Positions 1 to 9,371 of a stretch of 64,000 nt of DNA are shown here, one piece after another. The stretch is from MPNP01 sp026709725. GTDB taxonomy: Bacteria > Pseudomonadota > Alphaproteobacteria > Rhodobacterales > Rhodobacteraceae. Where the stretch lies: assembly GCA_965200805.1 (NCBI GenBank), contig OZ241384.1:2852001-2916000 (forward strand), in the 5' to 3' direction. Both the position numbers and the translations under genes were made by a program. Every line of letters starts with the position of its first letter. Position 1 is the first letter of the stretch. A model generated the notes under the pieces. That model worked only from the letters and a program-made list of their open reading frames with translations. It searched no databases and was not told the DNA's origin.

Positions 1-227
1 TCAAGTTCCTGTACCGCAGAGGTGGGTGACTCAATTTTAAGAAACAGGTAATGACCCTTTCGGTTTTTCTTGATTCGGTATGCGAGCCGCTTGGCCCCCC
101 AGTACTCGGTGTCAACGACCCTGCCTCCGTTGTTCTCAAGGATGGATGCGCACTTCTCCTTGAGGCCATCGACCTGGGATGTCGACAAGTCGGGACGGGC
201 AATGCAGACCTGTTCATAAAATGCCAT
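1..227 (-). CDS. rpsF: 30S ribosomal protein S6, 3' part cut by window edge
   Basis: The complement of the first 227 bases reads as an open frame starting MAFYEQVCIARPDLS, followed by a stretch containing GGRVVDTEYWGAKRLAYRI and KGHYLFLKIE. This is the N-terminal half of ribosomal protein S6, a small-subunit protein that pairs with S18 on the platform. About 75 codons are visible and the rest lies beyond the left edge. The ATG is at 227-225. In many alphaproteobacteria rpsF leads an rpsF-rpsR-rplI operon divergent from fabD. Here the same neighbours are separated by about 6.8 kb of accessory DNA. The call is firm because the YWGxxRLAY motif is diagnostic. Confidence 0.9.
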   Translation of the reverse strand, partial: MAFYEQVCIARPDLSTSQVDGLKEKCASILENNGGRVVDTEYWGAKRLAYRIKKNRKGHYLFLKIESPTSAVQEL

Positions 228-1520
228 ATTTGTATCCCGTATAACCATGTCAGAGGCAAAGCGCAGCTCCAATCGAAGGTCTGCCTGGCTTCACTTCATT
301 GGAGCAGCCGCCATTTACCAAAGTCAGAGAGAATTGCAAACGATTGCGGAGACTCTAACATATGGTTGGCGTATCGCCCTGCAATGACCCGCATCTTCAG
401 TAGATGAAACCACAACCCTCTTCCATGGACATGGAGCGTCTTGATGCAAACAACATGCCATGCGATGGGTCCGACCTGAGAGAAATACATGACGCGATGC
501 ACATCATCAGGAAGGCATCATGACCAGACCCAAAGGGCCGCCCGGGCCGTTCCAGTCAGGCTGCACGGCTGCCAGCCATATTGATGCACCGGGAAATCCC
601 GGGTCCTGTGAGACCCGACTGCCCCAATTCCGGACACATCCCGGTAAAGGATAACCCTATCTGGTTGGCCAGTGCTTCTGGCAGTCCGCAGGAACCAATC
701 GCATGATATAACCGTCATCCTTTACCGGTTTTGATAAGAATGATTATATCATATTGATTCTGATTGGTACTTCTGAATCGTGGGCAATCGGGTATATGGT
801 CTTCCGGCAAGGGCCCTGCGAATCCATTGATGTGAGCTGTGGGCATTCTGAACAATACCGGATTTCCGTGAAGGATATGACCCATGACCCGCAAATGCTC
901 CCCATCGGTATCCAGGACTCCGAGACAATCCGCAGCGAAGACTCCTGCCGTGTCGACAGGACCTCCCTTGCCAGACAGATTGTGGATGAGGGTCGCCGCC
1001 TCTCCCGTCCCGCCGCTTCGGCAGGAGTCTGCTCCCCGATACAATCCGTGCCCTGCTTGCGGGTCATGAAAACCTGTTCGGGGGTCTTGCCATCCATCCC
1101 CACCGGGGCTGATGCATCACCCATCCGGTCCTGCACCCCGGCTTGGGCGGAAAGGAATAGGCTGGAGGTCCGGGCTGAGCCTGCCGTCATCATGTGGCAC
1201 GCCGGTCCAGTCATCCTGTTCCTGAAATCAGCTTTTTCAGAACACGCAGCATGGCAATCCGGATGGTCTGCCCCGCTTCGCCAATCATGCCCGTTTATCT
1301 TGCCGGGAAACCCATGTTCCGGGAGAAATCAAGGAGAGGGTTCCGGGAGCGGTTGCCCATGCTCGCCGGTTCGGCTGCGGTGCTCCACTGGAAGCCTGTG
1401 TCGGACATGATCGCCCGTCTCGCCAAGTTTGGCTCTGCCCCGATCTTGTCCAATCCCGCTCCGCACCTGTCGAGATCCTGTCCCTCTGCGCCTTCCGGGG
1501 CGGTCAGGTCCGCATCCGGC
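228..1520. other. 1.3-kb stretch with no gene I can support
   Basis: Apart from the possible rpsF promoter I see no convincing gene here. Several open frames of 60 to 218 codons exist on both strands. They lack recognisable motifs, are rich in Cys, Pro, Ser and Arg as antisense or random frames are in this genome, and lack clear ribosome binding sites. An AT-rich patch at about 740-770 (with ATGATTATATCAT) stands out from the GC-rich surroundings and could hold a promoter or regulator site. The right part contains in-frame upstream start codons of the autotransporter frame (1194, 1407), which I consider less likely starts than 1521. Confidence 0.5.
312..339 (-). promoter_or_regulatory. possible rpsF promoter
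   Basis: On the minus strand a TTGCAA hexamer (334-339) lies 16 bases upstream of TAAATG (312-317), about 85 bases before the rpsF start. It resembles a sigma-70 promoter with a weak -10 element. The position fits, but the assignment rests on hexamer similarity only. Confidence 0.25.
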
Positions 1521-2168
1521 GTGCGGCAAGCCGCACGCCCCACCATTTTTTGCCCCGCCTTCACGGCCATCCTCCTGGCCCTGCTGCCGATGTTCGGTCT
1601 GACGGCTGAGGCGCAGACGCGGGTGTTGGTCTCAACCATCGTGCAGTCAAATGCCGCTCAGTTGGTCTTTCCGGGCTCTCCCATTGCAAGTACGGCTTTC
1701 GGTTTGATCGATCACGGTCAGAGATTCACCACCGGCTCCAATGCGGACGGCTACAGGCTCGACAGTGTTGAGATTCTGTTTGGCCAGATTGCAACCGGCC
1801 TCACCTACACAGCCCGTATTCGCCAGGCTGGAACTTCGGGTCCCGGCAATACGGTCGGCACCCTGACCACACCGTCCTTCTCAACCTCTGCGACAGACCA
1901 GACGCTGAGCTTTGCGGCTCCAGCGGGAGGGATCGCGCTTGCCGCAAGCACGGATTATTTTCTTGTTCTTGAGGTATCTGGAACCCGGACCAACCAGACT
2001 TCCACATGGCGCAACACCCTGTCGGACGACGAGGACTCCACCGGTCTGAGCGACTGGTCAGTCAATAACGATCACATCTTTCGCCTTCAGACCGGCACCA
2101 ATCTGAATTGGCAGGACAACCTGCAGTCATCTTCGCTCAAGTTCCGTATCAACGGCGAGGCTCTCAAA

Positions 2169-3242
2169 CCCACCCTCGCCATCACCGATGCCAGCGCCAC
2201 CGAGGGCGCGGCCATCACTTTCACGGTGAACCGCTCCGGGGCGACCGGCGCCGCCGCCACCGTCAAGTGGAACACCGCTGACGATTCCACCGAAGGTGCA
2301 AACGGTGCGACCGCCGGCAGCGACTACACGGCCGTCACCACCGCGCGGACGCTCACCTTCGCCATCGGCGACACGGAGAAGACCCTGACCGTCGCCACCA
2401 CCCAGGATGTGGTGCATGAGGGCGACGAGACCTTCCTTGTCCAGCTCTCCGACCCCACCGGTGCCACCATCACCGATGCCGAGGGCACCGGCACCATCAC
2501 CGACGATGACGCCGCCCCGACAGCACTCACCCTCACCGTCGATGCCGACACCGGCACCCAGGGCACCCAGACCGCCATTGCCGAGAACGGCGGGGCCAGA
2601 ACCGTACGGGTGACCGCCACGCTGGGCGGTGCCACCACCTTCGCCACGGCGACGACGGTGGGGGTGACGGTGGGCGCGAGCAGCGACAGCGCCCGGGAGG
2701 GCACCGACTACGAGACCGTCGCCGATCAGACCATCACGATTCCCGCCGGACAGGCGAGCGCCCATGCGGACTTCACCCTGACACCCGGACAGGATGTCCT
2801 CGCCGAGGGCACCGAGACCATCACCCTGGGCGGCACGGCGGCGGGTCTCACCGTGACCGGTACACAGATCTCGCTCACCGACGATGACGCCGCCCCGACG
2901 GGCATCACGCTTGCGGTCAGCCCGATCTCGATCGACGAGGATGACGGCGCAACCGGGGTCACCGTGACCGCCACGGTGGACGGCGCCACCCGCTTCGCGA
3001 CTGAACAGACCATTACGGTCAGCGTCGGCGGTGGCACGGCGACCTCGGGCACGGACTACACGGCGGTTGCGGACTTCGCCATCGCCATCGCCGCCGGCGC
3101 GGCCACCGGGACCGGCACCTTTACCCTCACCCCGAACCAGGATGCGGTGCATGAGGGCGACGAGACCATCGATGTCACCGGCACTGCGGGCACGATCACC
3201 GTGAACAGGGCCGTGCTCTCGCTCACCGATGACGATGTGGCG
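2169..3242 (+). repeat. Calx-beta block A-B-C, first copy of a ~1.07-kb perfect repeat
   Basis: This block encodes modules A (about 117 residues, starting PTLAITDASATEG), B (about 126, starting ALTLTVDADTGTQ) and C (about 115, starting GITLAVSPISIDE). It recurs at 3939-5012, shifted by exactly 1770 bases, and the two copies looked base-for-base identical wherever I compared them. Module A also recurs at 3243 and module C at about 3594, giving A-B-C-A-C-A-B-C overall. Identity at synonymous sites implies very recent duplication, gene conversion, or an assembly artefact. Confidence 0.85.
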
Positions 3243-3938
3243 CCCACCCTCGCCATCACCGATGCCAGCGCCACCGAGGGCGCGGCCATCACTTTCACGG
3301 TGAACCGCTCCGGGGCGACCGGCGCCGCCGCCACCGTCAAGTGGAACACCGCTGACGATTCCACCGAAGGTGCAAACGGTGCGACCGCCGGCAGCGACTA
3401 CACGGCCGTCACCACCGCGCGGACGCTCACCTTCGCCATCGGCGACACGGAGAAGACCCTGACCGTCGCCACCACCCAGGATGTGGTGCATGAGGGCGAC
3501 GAGACCTTCCTTGTCCAGCTCTCCGACCCCACCGGTGCCACCATCACCGATGCCGAGGGCACCGGCACCATCACCGACGATGACGCCGCCCCGACGGGCA
3601 TCACGCTTGCGGTCAGCCCGATCTCGATCGACGAGGATGACGGCGCAACCGGGGTCACCGTGACCGCCACGGTGGACGGCGCCACCCGCTTCGCGACTGA
3701 ACAGACCATTACGGTCAGCGTCGGCGGTGGCACGGCGACCTCGGGCACGGACTACACGGCGGTTGCGGACTTCGCCATCGCCATCGCCGCCGGCGCGGCC
3801 ACCGGGACCGGCACCTTTACCCTCACCCCGAACCAGGATGCGGTGCATGAGGGCGACGAGACCATCGATGTCACCGGCACTGCGGGCACGATCACCGTGA
3901 ACAGGGCCGTGCTCTCGCTCACCGATGACGATGTGGCG

Positions 3939-5012
3939 CCCACCCTCGCCATCACCGATGCCAGCGCCACCGAGGGCGCGGCCATCACTTTCACGGTGAA
4001 CCGCTCCGGGGCGACCGGCGCCGCCGCCACCGTCAAGTGGAACACCGCTGACGATTCCACCGAAGGTGCAAACGGTGCGACCGCCGGCAGCGACTACACG
4101 GCCGTCACCACCGCGCGGACGCTCACCTTCGCCATCGGCGACACGGAGAAGACCCTGACCGTCGCCACCACCCAGGATGTGGTGCATGAGGGCGACGAGA
4201 CCTTCCTTGTCCAGCTCTCCGACCCCACCGGTGCCACCATCACCGATGCCGAGGGCACCGGCACCATCACCGACGATGACGCCGCCCCGACAGCACTCAC
4301 CCTCACCGTCGATGCCGACACCGGCACCCAGGGCACCCAGACCGCCATTGCCGAGAACGGCGGGGCCAGAACCGTACGGGTGACCGCCACGCTGGGCGGT
4401 GCCACCACCTTCGCCACGGCGACGACGGTGGGGGTGACGGTGGGCGCGAGCAGCGACAGCGCCCGGGAGGGCACCGACTACGAGACCGTCGCCGATCAGA
4501 CCATCACGATTCCCGCCGGACAGGCGAGCGCCCATGCGGACTTCACCCTGACACCCGGACAGGATGTCCTCGCCGAGGGCACCGAGACCATCACCCTGGG
4601 CGGCACGGCGGCGGGTCTCACCGTGACCGGTACACAGATCTCGCTCACCGACGATGACGCCGCCCCGACGGGCATCACGCTTGCGGTCAGCCCGATCTCG
4701 ATCGACGAGGATGACGGCGCAACCGGGGTCACCGTGACCGCCACGGTGGACGGCGCCACCCGCTTCGCGACTGAACAGACCATTACGGTCAGCGTCGGCG
4801 GTGGCACGGCGACCTCGGGCACGGACTACACGGCGGTTGCGGACTTCGCCATCGCCATCGCCGCCGGCGCGGCCACCGGGACCGGCACCTTTACCCTCAC
4901 CCCGAACCAGGATGCGGTGCATGAGGGCGACGAGACCATCGATGTCACCGGCACTGCGGGCACGATCACCGTGAACAGGGCCGTGCTCTCGCTCACCGAT
5001 GACGACCCGCTG
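3939..5012 (+). repeat. Calx-beta block A-B-C, second copy
   Basis: This is the second copy of the A-B-C block at 2169-3242. The intervening 696 bases (3243-3938) are an A-C pair lacking module B. The copies agree with the first at third-codon positions in the stretches compared. The block ends where TDDDV of internal modules is replaced by TDDDPLPGAYLS, the linker to the translocator. Confidence 0.85.
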
Positions 5013-5174
5013 CCGGGGGCGTATCTGTCACGCCTCGGACGTATGGTGGGAAGCCAGATCACAGACGCGATCTTCGACCGGGTGCGAGAGGTGCAGGCCG
5101 CACAGACAGAGCGGAAACCGGGTCTGGAGATCATCTTGGGTGGGCAGGTGCTGCCACAGACCACCTTTGGGCCG
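4683..5174 (+). repeat. Module C plus linker, intact copy
   Basis: This segment encodes module C followed by the helical linker that ends LPQTTFGP. It is repeated immediately downstream at 5190-5660 with a short junction (GATGACGCCACCCCA) between the copies. This copy is the intact one. Confidence 0.8.
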
Positions 5175-5189
5175 GATGACGCCACCCCA

Positions 5190-5660
5190 GCGGTCAGCCC
5201 GATCTCGATCGACGAGGATGACGGCGCAACCGGGGTCACCGTGACCGCCACGGTGGACGGCGCCACCCGCTTCGCGACTGAACAGACCATTACGGTCAGC
5301 GTCGGCGGTGGCACGGCGACCTCGGGCACGGACTACACGGCGGTTGCACTTCGCCATCGCCATCGCCGCCGGCGCGGCCACCGGGACCGGATCACCCCGA
5401 ACCTGCGGTGCATGAGGGCGACGAGACCATCGATGTCACCGGCACTGCGGATCACCGTGAACAGGGCCGTGCTCTCGCTCACCGATGACGACCCGCTGCC
5501 GGGGGCGTATCTGTCACGCCTCGGACGTATGGTGGGAAGCCAGATCACAGACGCGATCTTCGACCGGGTGCGAGAGGTGCAGGCCGCACAGACAGAGCGG
5601 AAACCGGGTCTGGAGATCATCTTGGGTGGGCAGGTGCTGCCACAGACCACCTTTGGGCCG
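5190..5660 (+). repeat. Module C plus linker, damaged second copy
   Basis: This copy matches 4683-5174 except for short losses inside module C: 2 bases near 5347, a net 14 bases near 5390-5404, and 5 bases near 5450. The total is 21 bases, so the reading frame is lost at ALRHRHRRRRGHRD and regained at ITVNRAVLSLTDDD. The linker part is unchanged. A compensated set of small deletions in only one copy suggests either decay of a surplus module or a badly resolved repeat in the assembly. Confidence 0.75.
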
Positions 5661-5709
5661 ATGAGCCAGCCCTGATCCTGGTGGACAGGCTGCACCGTCG
5701 GTTCTGTCG

Positions 5710-6945
5710 GTGGACCGTGCCGGAACAGATCTGTCCGACGGATATATATCGCAGCCGATGACCCGCACGGAGCTTCTGTACGGCACGAGTTTTAAGATGA
5801 CCGCACCGGAAGGTGAACACGGCAGACAGCTGGCCTTGTGGGGTCGTGTGGCGCATGGTGGGTTTGGAGGTGTACAGCGAACACCCGGCACACCGGTGAC
5901 GGTGGAGGGCAGGGTTATCACGGGGATGCTGGGCATCGAAGCCCGCGAACGTCTGACCTTTGGGGCCATCCTCAGTCGCTCCATCGGTGAAGGCAGATAT
6001 GCTCCCGTCAAGGGTGGTGGTGATGGTGCGTCAGGCACAGTGGATAGCCGCCTGACCGCATTCACGCCCTGGATCTCGTTCGCGGTCACCAATCGACTGA
6101 TGGCGATAACCGCGCTTGGCTACGGCACCGGCAGGATGACGCTGACACCAGACGGTGGAGGAGAGGCCATTACAACGGCTATCGACTGGCGCATGGTCGC
6201 AGCAGGTACGCGTGGTGCCCTCATGGCAACAGACACCGGCTTTACGCTGGACATGACCACGGACGCCATGTGGGTGCGCACAACCTCTGATGCCGTTCCG
6301 CATCTTGCGGCATCCGCTTCCGATGTCATACGGCTGCGCTTCGGCCTGGAGAGTGCATGGGAGCATGCCCCGACCGCGGGCGGCAAGCTTGCACCCCGGG
6401 TGGAGATAGGTCTGAGACACGATGACGGGGACGCGGAGACCGGTTTTGGGCTGGATGTTGGCGGCGGGCTGGACTGGTCCGATCCTGCGCGGGGCATCAA
6501 TCTCGGCCTTGAAGGTCGCACGCGGGTGCTGCACCAGAACGGCGATTTCAGGGACTGGGGTCTCTCGATGACCTTTGCCTATGACACATCGCCCGCGACC
6601 AAACGCGGTTTCTCGACCAGCGCGTCGCGCAACCTCGGCAGTGCGTCCTCGGGTGGGGTGGCGGCACTTCTTGCACCAGAGACCATCCCGGAGGCCCGTG
6701 AGACCAATGGAGACGGAGCATGGGGACTCAATGCGGCCTACGGGATATCCCGGGGCCAGGACATGGTCGGTTCGCCGTATACCCGCCTCTCGGGTGCCGG
6801 TCGTTTGCAAGCCGTACGACTGGGCTACAGGATTGAGCCGGACGCACCGCATGCAGCGGATATGAACATTGATCTCTGGGCCGAATCGCTTGTGGGCGAG
6901 AGCGGGGAGGATGCCGTGGGAAGCAGTCTCAGGTGGCAGTGGTAG
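5710..6945 (+). CDS. Autotransporter beta-barrel domain, detached C-terminal part
   Basis: The frame encodes about 411 residues resembling the outer-membrane translocator of alphaproteobacterial autotransporters. Near the N-terminus are ELLYGTSF and LALWGRVAHGGF, followed by alternating amphipathic strands rich in Gly and aromatic residues (VEGRVITGMLGIEAR, RVEIGLRHDDGDAETGFGLDVG). The last residues are SLRWQW with a terminal aromatic, as expected for BAM-assembled barrels. There is no signal peptide, so it is unlikely to work as a separate gene. The frame is open upstream to 5665, and a one-base deletion in the CCC at 5670-5672 would fuse it to the Calx-beta passenger as QPDPGGQAAPSVLSVDRAG. 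GTG 5710 is only the first start-like codon. Confidence 0.75.
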   Translation: MDRAGTDLSDGYISQPMTRTELLYGTSFKMTAPEGEHGRQLALWGRVAHGGFGGVQRTPGTPVTVEGRVITGMLGIEARERLTFGAILSRSIGEGRYAPVKGGGDGASGTVDSRLTAFTPWISFAVTNRLMAITALGYGTGRMTLTPDGGGEAITTAIDWRMVAAGTRGALMATDTGFTLDMTTDAMWVRTTSDAVPHLAASASDVIRLRFGLESAWEHAPTAGGKLAPRVEIGLRHDDGDAETGFGLDVGGGLDWSDPARGINLGLEGRTRVLHQNGDFRDWGLSMTFAYDTSPATKRGFSTSASRNLGSASSGGVAALLAPETIPEARETNGDGAWGLNAAYGISRGQDMVGSPYTRLSGAGRLQAVRLGYRIEPDAPHAADMNIDLWAESLVGESGEDAVGSSLRWQW

Positions 6946-6997
6946 CAAAAAACAGATCCGGGTTTGCCCCATGACCTGAAAGCGTGGATGATCTCCT

Positions 6998-7025
6998 TTG
7001 AAATATTGCCTGAGTTATCTATGCT
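6998..7025 (+). promoter_or_regulatory. candidate fabD operon promoter
   Basis: TTGAAA at 6998-7003 and TATGCT at 7020-7025 are separated by 16 bases and lie 38 bases before the fabD ATG. This is a plausible sigma-70 promoter for the fatty-acid synthesis genes, judged by hexamers and position only. Confidence 0.4.
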
Positions 7026-7062
7026 GCGTGGCAGAACTGTGATGTAAATCAGTGACTGGTGT

Positions 7063-8016
7063 ATGACAAAAAAGACCGCAATCGTGTTTCCCGGTCAGGG
7101 ATCCCAACACCCGGGTATGGGTCGGGATCTGGCGCGCGGGAATGCCGCTGCCCGGGCCGTCTTTGAAGAGGTCGATGACGCCCTTGGTGAGGCATTATCG
7201 TCGATTATCTGGGACGGGCCCTCCGAAACACTGACTCAAACACGAAATGCACAACCTGCGATCATGGCGATGTCAATTGCTGTGCTCAGAGCCATGGAAT
7301 CAGCAGGACTCCCGCTGAGGACCGCGTCCTTTCTGGCCGGACACAGTCTCGGTGAGTACACGGCACTTTGTGCAGCGGGAGCATTGACGCTGGCAGACAC
7401 GGCACGACTGCTGCGCATTCGCGGAGATGCAATGCAGGCGGCTGTTGGCGGTCAGGACTGTGCCATGGCGGCCATTCTCGGTCTGGCCTATGACGATGTT
7501 GCTGCGCTTGTCGCAGAGGCAGCCAGATCCGGGATCTGCGGTATTGCCAACGATAATGATCCCGTCCAACAGGTCATCTCAGGGCATACGGAAGCCGTTG
7601 AGGCTGGAATGGCCCTGGCCCGGGATGCCGGCTCAAAACGGGCGGTACGTCTGAATGTCAGTGCCCCCTTCCATTGTGCATTGATGGAGCCAGCTGCCGG
7701 AATTGTTTTTGATGCACTTCAGTCCGTCGATACGAAAAGGCCGAGCATCCCGGTCTTGGCCAATGTCAATGCCACACCCTATGCCAGCGTCGAAGCGATC
7801 ACGATCAATCTGCGCGATCAGGTGACGCACACAGTTCGTTGGCGCGAATCACAGCTCTGGCTGGCTGCAAATGGCGTCAAGGTGATGCTGGAGGTCGGTC
7901 CGGGTTCGGTGTTGACCGGTCTGGCACGACGGACCATCCGATCAGTTCCGTGTCAGCCGGTGGGAACCGCGGAACAGATTGCAGCGGCCATGGACGCACT
8001 CTCACGTTATGATTGA
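7063..8016 (+). CDS. fabD: Malonyl-CoA:ACP transacylase
   Basis: FabD moves the malonyl group from CoA to acyl carrier protein, providing the extender unit for cytosolic type II fatty acid synthesis. The protein has 317 residues, normal for the family. GQGSQ lies at 11-15 and the nucleophile motif GHSLGEY at 93-99, with Ser95 as catalytic serine. The APFHCALM segment around residue 205 carries the catalytic His. It leads a fabD-fabG-acpP-fabF-mltG run. Its stop overlaps the fabG start by eight bases, so translation is probably coupled. ATG 7063 is preceded by a plausible promoter. Confidence 0.95.
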   Translation: MTKKTAIVFPGQGSQHPGMGRDLARGNAAARAVFEEVDDALGEALSSIIWDGPSETLTQTRNAQPAIMAMSIAVLRAMESAGLPLRTASFLAGHSLGEYTALCAAGALTLADTARLLRIRGDAMQAAVGGQDCAMAAILGLAYDDVAALVAEAARSGICGIANDNDPVQQVISGHTEAVEAGMALARDAGSKRAVRLNVSAPFHCALMEPAAGIVFDALQSVDTKRPSIPVLANVNATPYASVEAITINLRDQVTHTVRWRESQLWLAANGVKVMLEVGPGSVLTGLARRTIRSVPCQPVGTAEQIAAAMDALSRYD

Positions 8017-8752
8017 TTTGAATCTCGAAGGGAAAATTGCGCTGGTAACCGGTGCATCAGGCGGAATCGGCGGTGCAATCGCCCGTGCGCTTCATGGGGC
8101 TGGTGCGCATGTTGCCCTGTCCGGGACACGTGCTGCAGCAATTGAATCGCTCGCCGATGCTCTTGGTGAGCGGGCGCGTCCATTTGTATGTGATCTTGCC
8201 AGACGCAAGGAAGCGCAGGGTCTGATCAATCGTGTTGCTGATGAACTCGGACCTGTCAGTGTCCTCGTCAACAATGCCGGTCTGACCGCTGACGGACTCC
8301 TTTTGCGTATGACAGATGAGGACTGGGATCGGACGATTGAGGTCAACCTGACTGCGGCGATGGCACTCTCCCGCGCATCCTTGCGGGGCATGATGCGGTT
8401 CCGGTGGGGAAGAATAATCAATATCAGTTCGGTAACCGGCTTCACGGGCAATGCCGGTCAGGTCAATTATGCTGCCAGCAAGGCGGGCCTCGTGGGACTG
8501 ACCCGGTCCCTGGCCATTGAGGTTGCATCAAGAGGGATTACTGTCAATTGCATTGCACCGGGATTGATCACGACAGATATGGTTGCCAAACTTCCGGAAG
8601 CGGCACAGGATGCCATCTTGGCAGGAATTCCGGTTGGCCGGGCAGGGACAAGTGAAGAGATTGCTTCGGCCAGCCTCTTTCTTGCTGCACCGAGTGCGTC
8701 CTATATCACCGGTCAGACCCTGCATGTGAACGGGGGGATGGCCATGTTATGA
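8009..8752 (+). CDS. fabG: 3-oxoacyl-ACP reductase
   Basis: FabG performs the NADPH-dependent reduction of 3-oxoacyl-ACP in each elongation cycle. From ATG 8009 the protein has 247 residues, the standard length. The Rossmann motif TGASGGIG is at 14-21, NNAG at 88-91, a catalytic serine at about 140-141, and YxxxK at 154-158. I chose ATG 8009 because it gives the classic MIDLNLEGKIALVTG start; a longer frame from 7979 would add ten unrelated residues. The start overlaps the fabD stop as ATGATTGA. Confidence 0.95.
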   Translation: MIDLNLEGKIALVTGASGGIGGAIARALHGAGAHVALSGTRAAAIESLADALGERARPFVCDLARRKEAQGLINRVADELGPVSVLVNNAGLTADGLLLRMTDEDWDRTIEVNLTAAMALSRASLRGMMRFRWGRIINISSVTGFTGNAGQVNYAASKAGLVGLTRSLAIEVASRGITVNCIAPGLITTDMVAKLPEAAQDAILAGIPVGRAGTSEEIASASLFLAAPSASYITGQTLHVNGGMAML

Positions 8753-8853
8753 TGGTCGGGAACCGGATTGCAATTTTCAGGGCAATCACATAGTTGGCCC
8801 CGGCACAAGGCAGGTTGAACCTGGATTGCCCGGAACAGAGTTAGAGGGACACT

Positions 8854-9093
8854 ATGAGCGATATTGCAGAGCGAGTGAAAAAAATTGTTGTCGAGCATCT
8901 GAATGTAGAGGCTGAAAAGGTGGTGGAGAATGCCTCCTTTATTCAGGATCTGGGTGCCGACAGCTTGGATACCGTCGAACTTGTCATGGCCTTCGAGGAG
9001 GAGTTCGATATCGAAATCCGTGACGAAGATGCGGAAAATATCAATACCTTCGGTGATGCGGTTGCATTCGTCAACAGGGAAATTGATTCATAG
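8854..9093 (+). CDS. acpP: Acyl carrier protein
   Basis: This is the acidic 79-residue carrier protein that holds growing acyl chains on a phosphopantetheine arm. The attachment motif GADSLDTVELVMAFEEEF is present with Ser37 as the modified residue. Length and charge are typical. A purine-rich AGAGGGACACT stretch precedes ATG 8854. It lies 101 bases after fabG and 278 before fabF, so it may be expressed at a higher level from its own signals, as is common for ACP. Confidence 0.97.
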   Translation: MSDIAERVKKIVVEHLNVEAEKVVENASFIQDLGADSLDTVELVMAFEEEFDIEIRDEDAENINTFGDAVAFVNREIDS

Positions 9094-9371
9094 TTTCACC
9101 GGTCCACTGAATTATCATTCCGGTCTGCAAAGGAGACAGGTCGATCCGGCGCCGGTTTTATCGGAACCTGGTCGATTCGGTGCCGAACACGGATAACGGC
9201 AGTTGACACGGTGGGCCGCATGGTTGACATCGCACACTCTCCCGGCAGCATATTCGCGGATAGGGAAGCCGCATATCCCGGTCGTGGAGAACTGCTGCAT
9301 CGGAGCCCGCATCAATGATCACCACCGGTTGCCTGTGTTATCGTCGATGATGATATGGTTTCGGTGATCAT
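9094..9371 (+). promoter_or_regulatory. acpP-fabF spacer with possible promoter
   Basis: No gene is evident in this 278-base spacer. It contains two TTGACA hexamers (9203-9208 and 9224-9229). The second is followed after 18 bases by GCATAT (9248-9253), so a separate promoter for fabF-mltG is possible. I see no clear terminator after acpP. Confidence 0.3.

Larger units (their letters stand above)
1521..5675 (+). pseudogene. Calx-beta repeat autotransporter-type surface protein, passenger part (frameshifted before the barrel)
   Basis: The frame encodes a secreted or surface repeat protein. I start it at GTG 1521 because this gives a compact signal peptide: basic MRQAARP, a hydrophobic core ending LALLPMFGL, and cleavage near AEA-QT. 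The frame is open further upstream (1194, 1407), so the start is uncertain. After an N-terminal domain of about 200 residues come eight Calx-beta-like modules in the order A-B-C-A-C-A-B-C. They are rich in TDDD, GTDYTAV and HEGDET motifs, typical of calcium-binding extracellular repeats. A helical linker (PGAYLSRLGRMVGSQ) and then a second, damaged C module and linker follow. TGA at 5673-5675 ends the frame just before a beta-barrel continues in another frame. Dropping one C from the CCC at 5670-5672 would join the two into one autotransporter. Whether the break is real or a sequencing error cannot be told here. Confidence 0.7.

Noticed and set aside
754..1410. Plus-strand frame of 218 codons before the autotransporter
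   Set aside because: No recognisable domain, Cys/Pro/Ser-rich random composition, no good ribosome site, and it runs into the autotransporter leader in another frame.
2127..4922. Minus-strand open frame of 931 codons
   Set aside because: It is the antisense shadow of the Calx-beta repeats; its long open state comes from the GC-rich repetitive codons, and it consists of repeated Gly/Arg/Asp strings without motifs.
5514..6092. Minus-strand frame of 192 codons at the passenger-barrel junction
   Set aside because: Antisense to the linker and barrel; no independent features.
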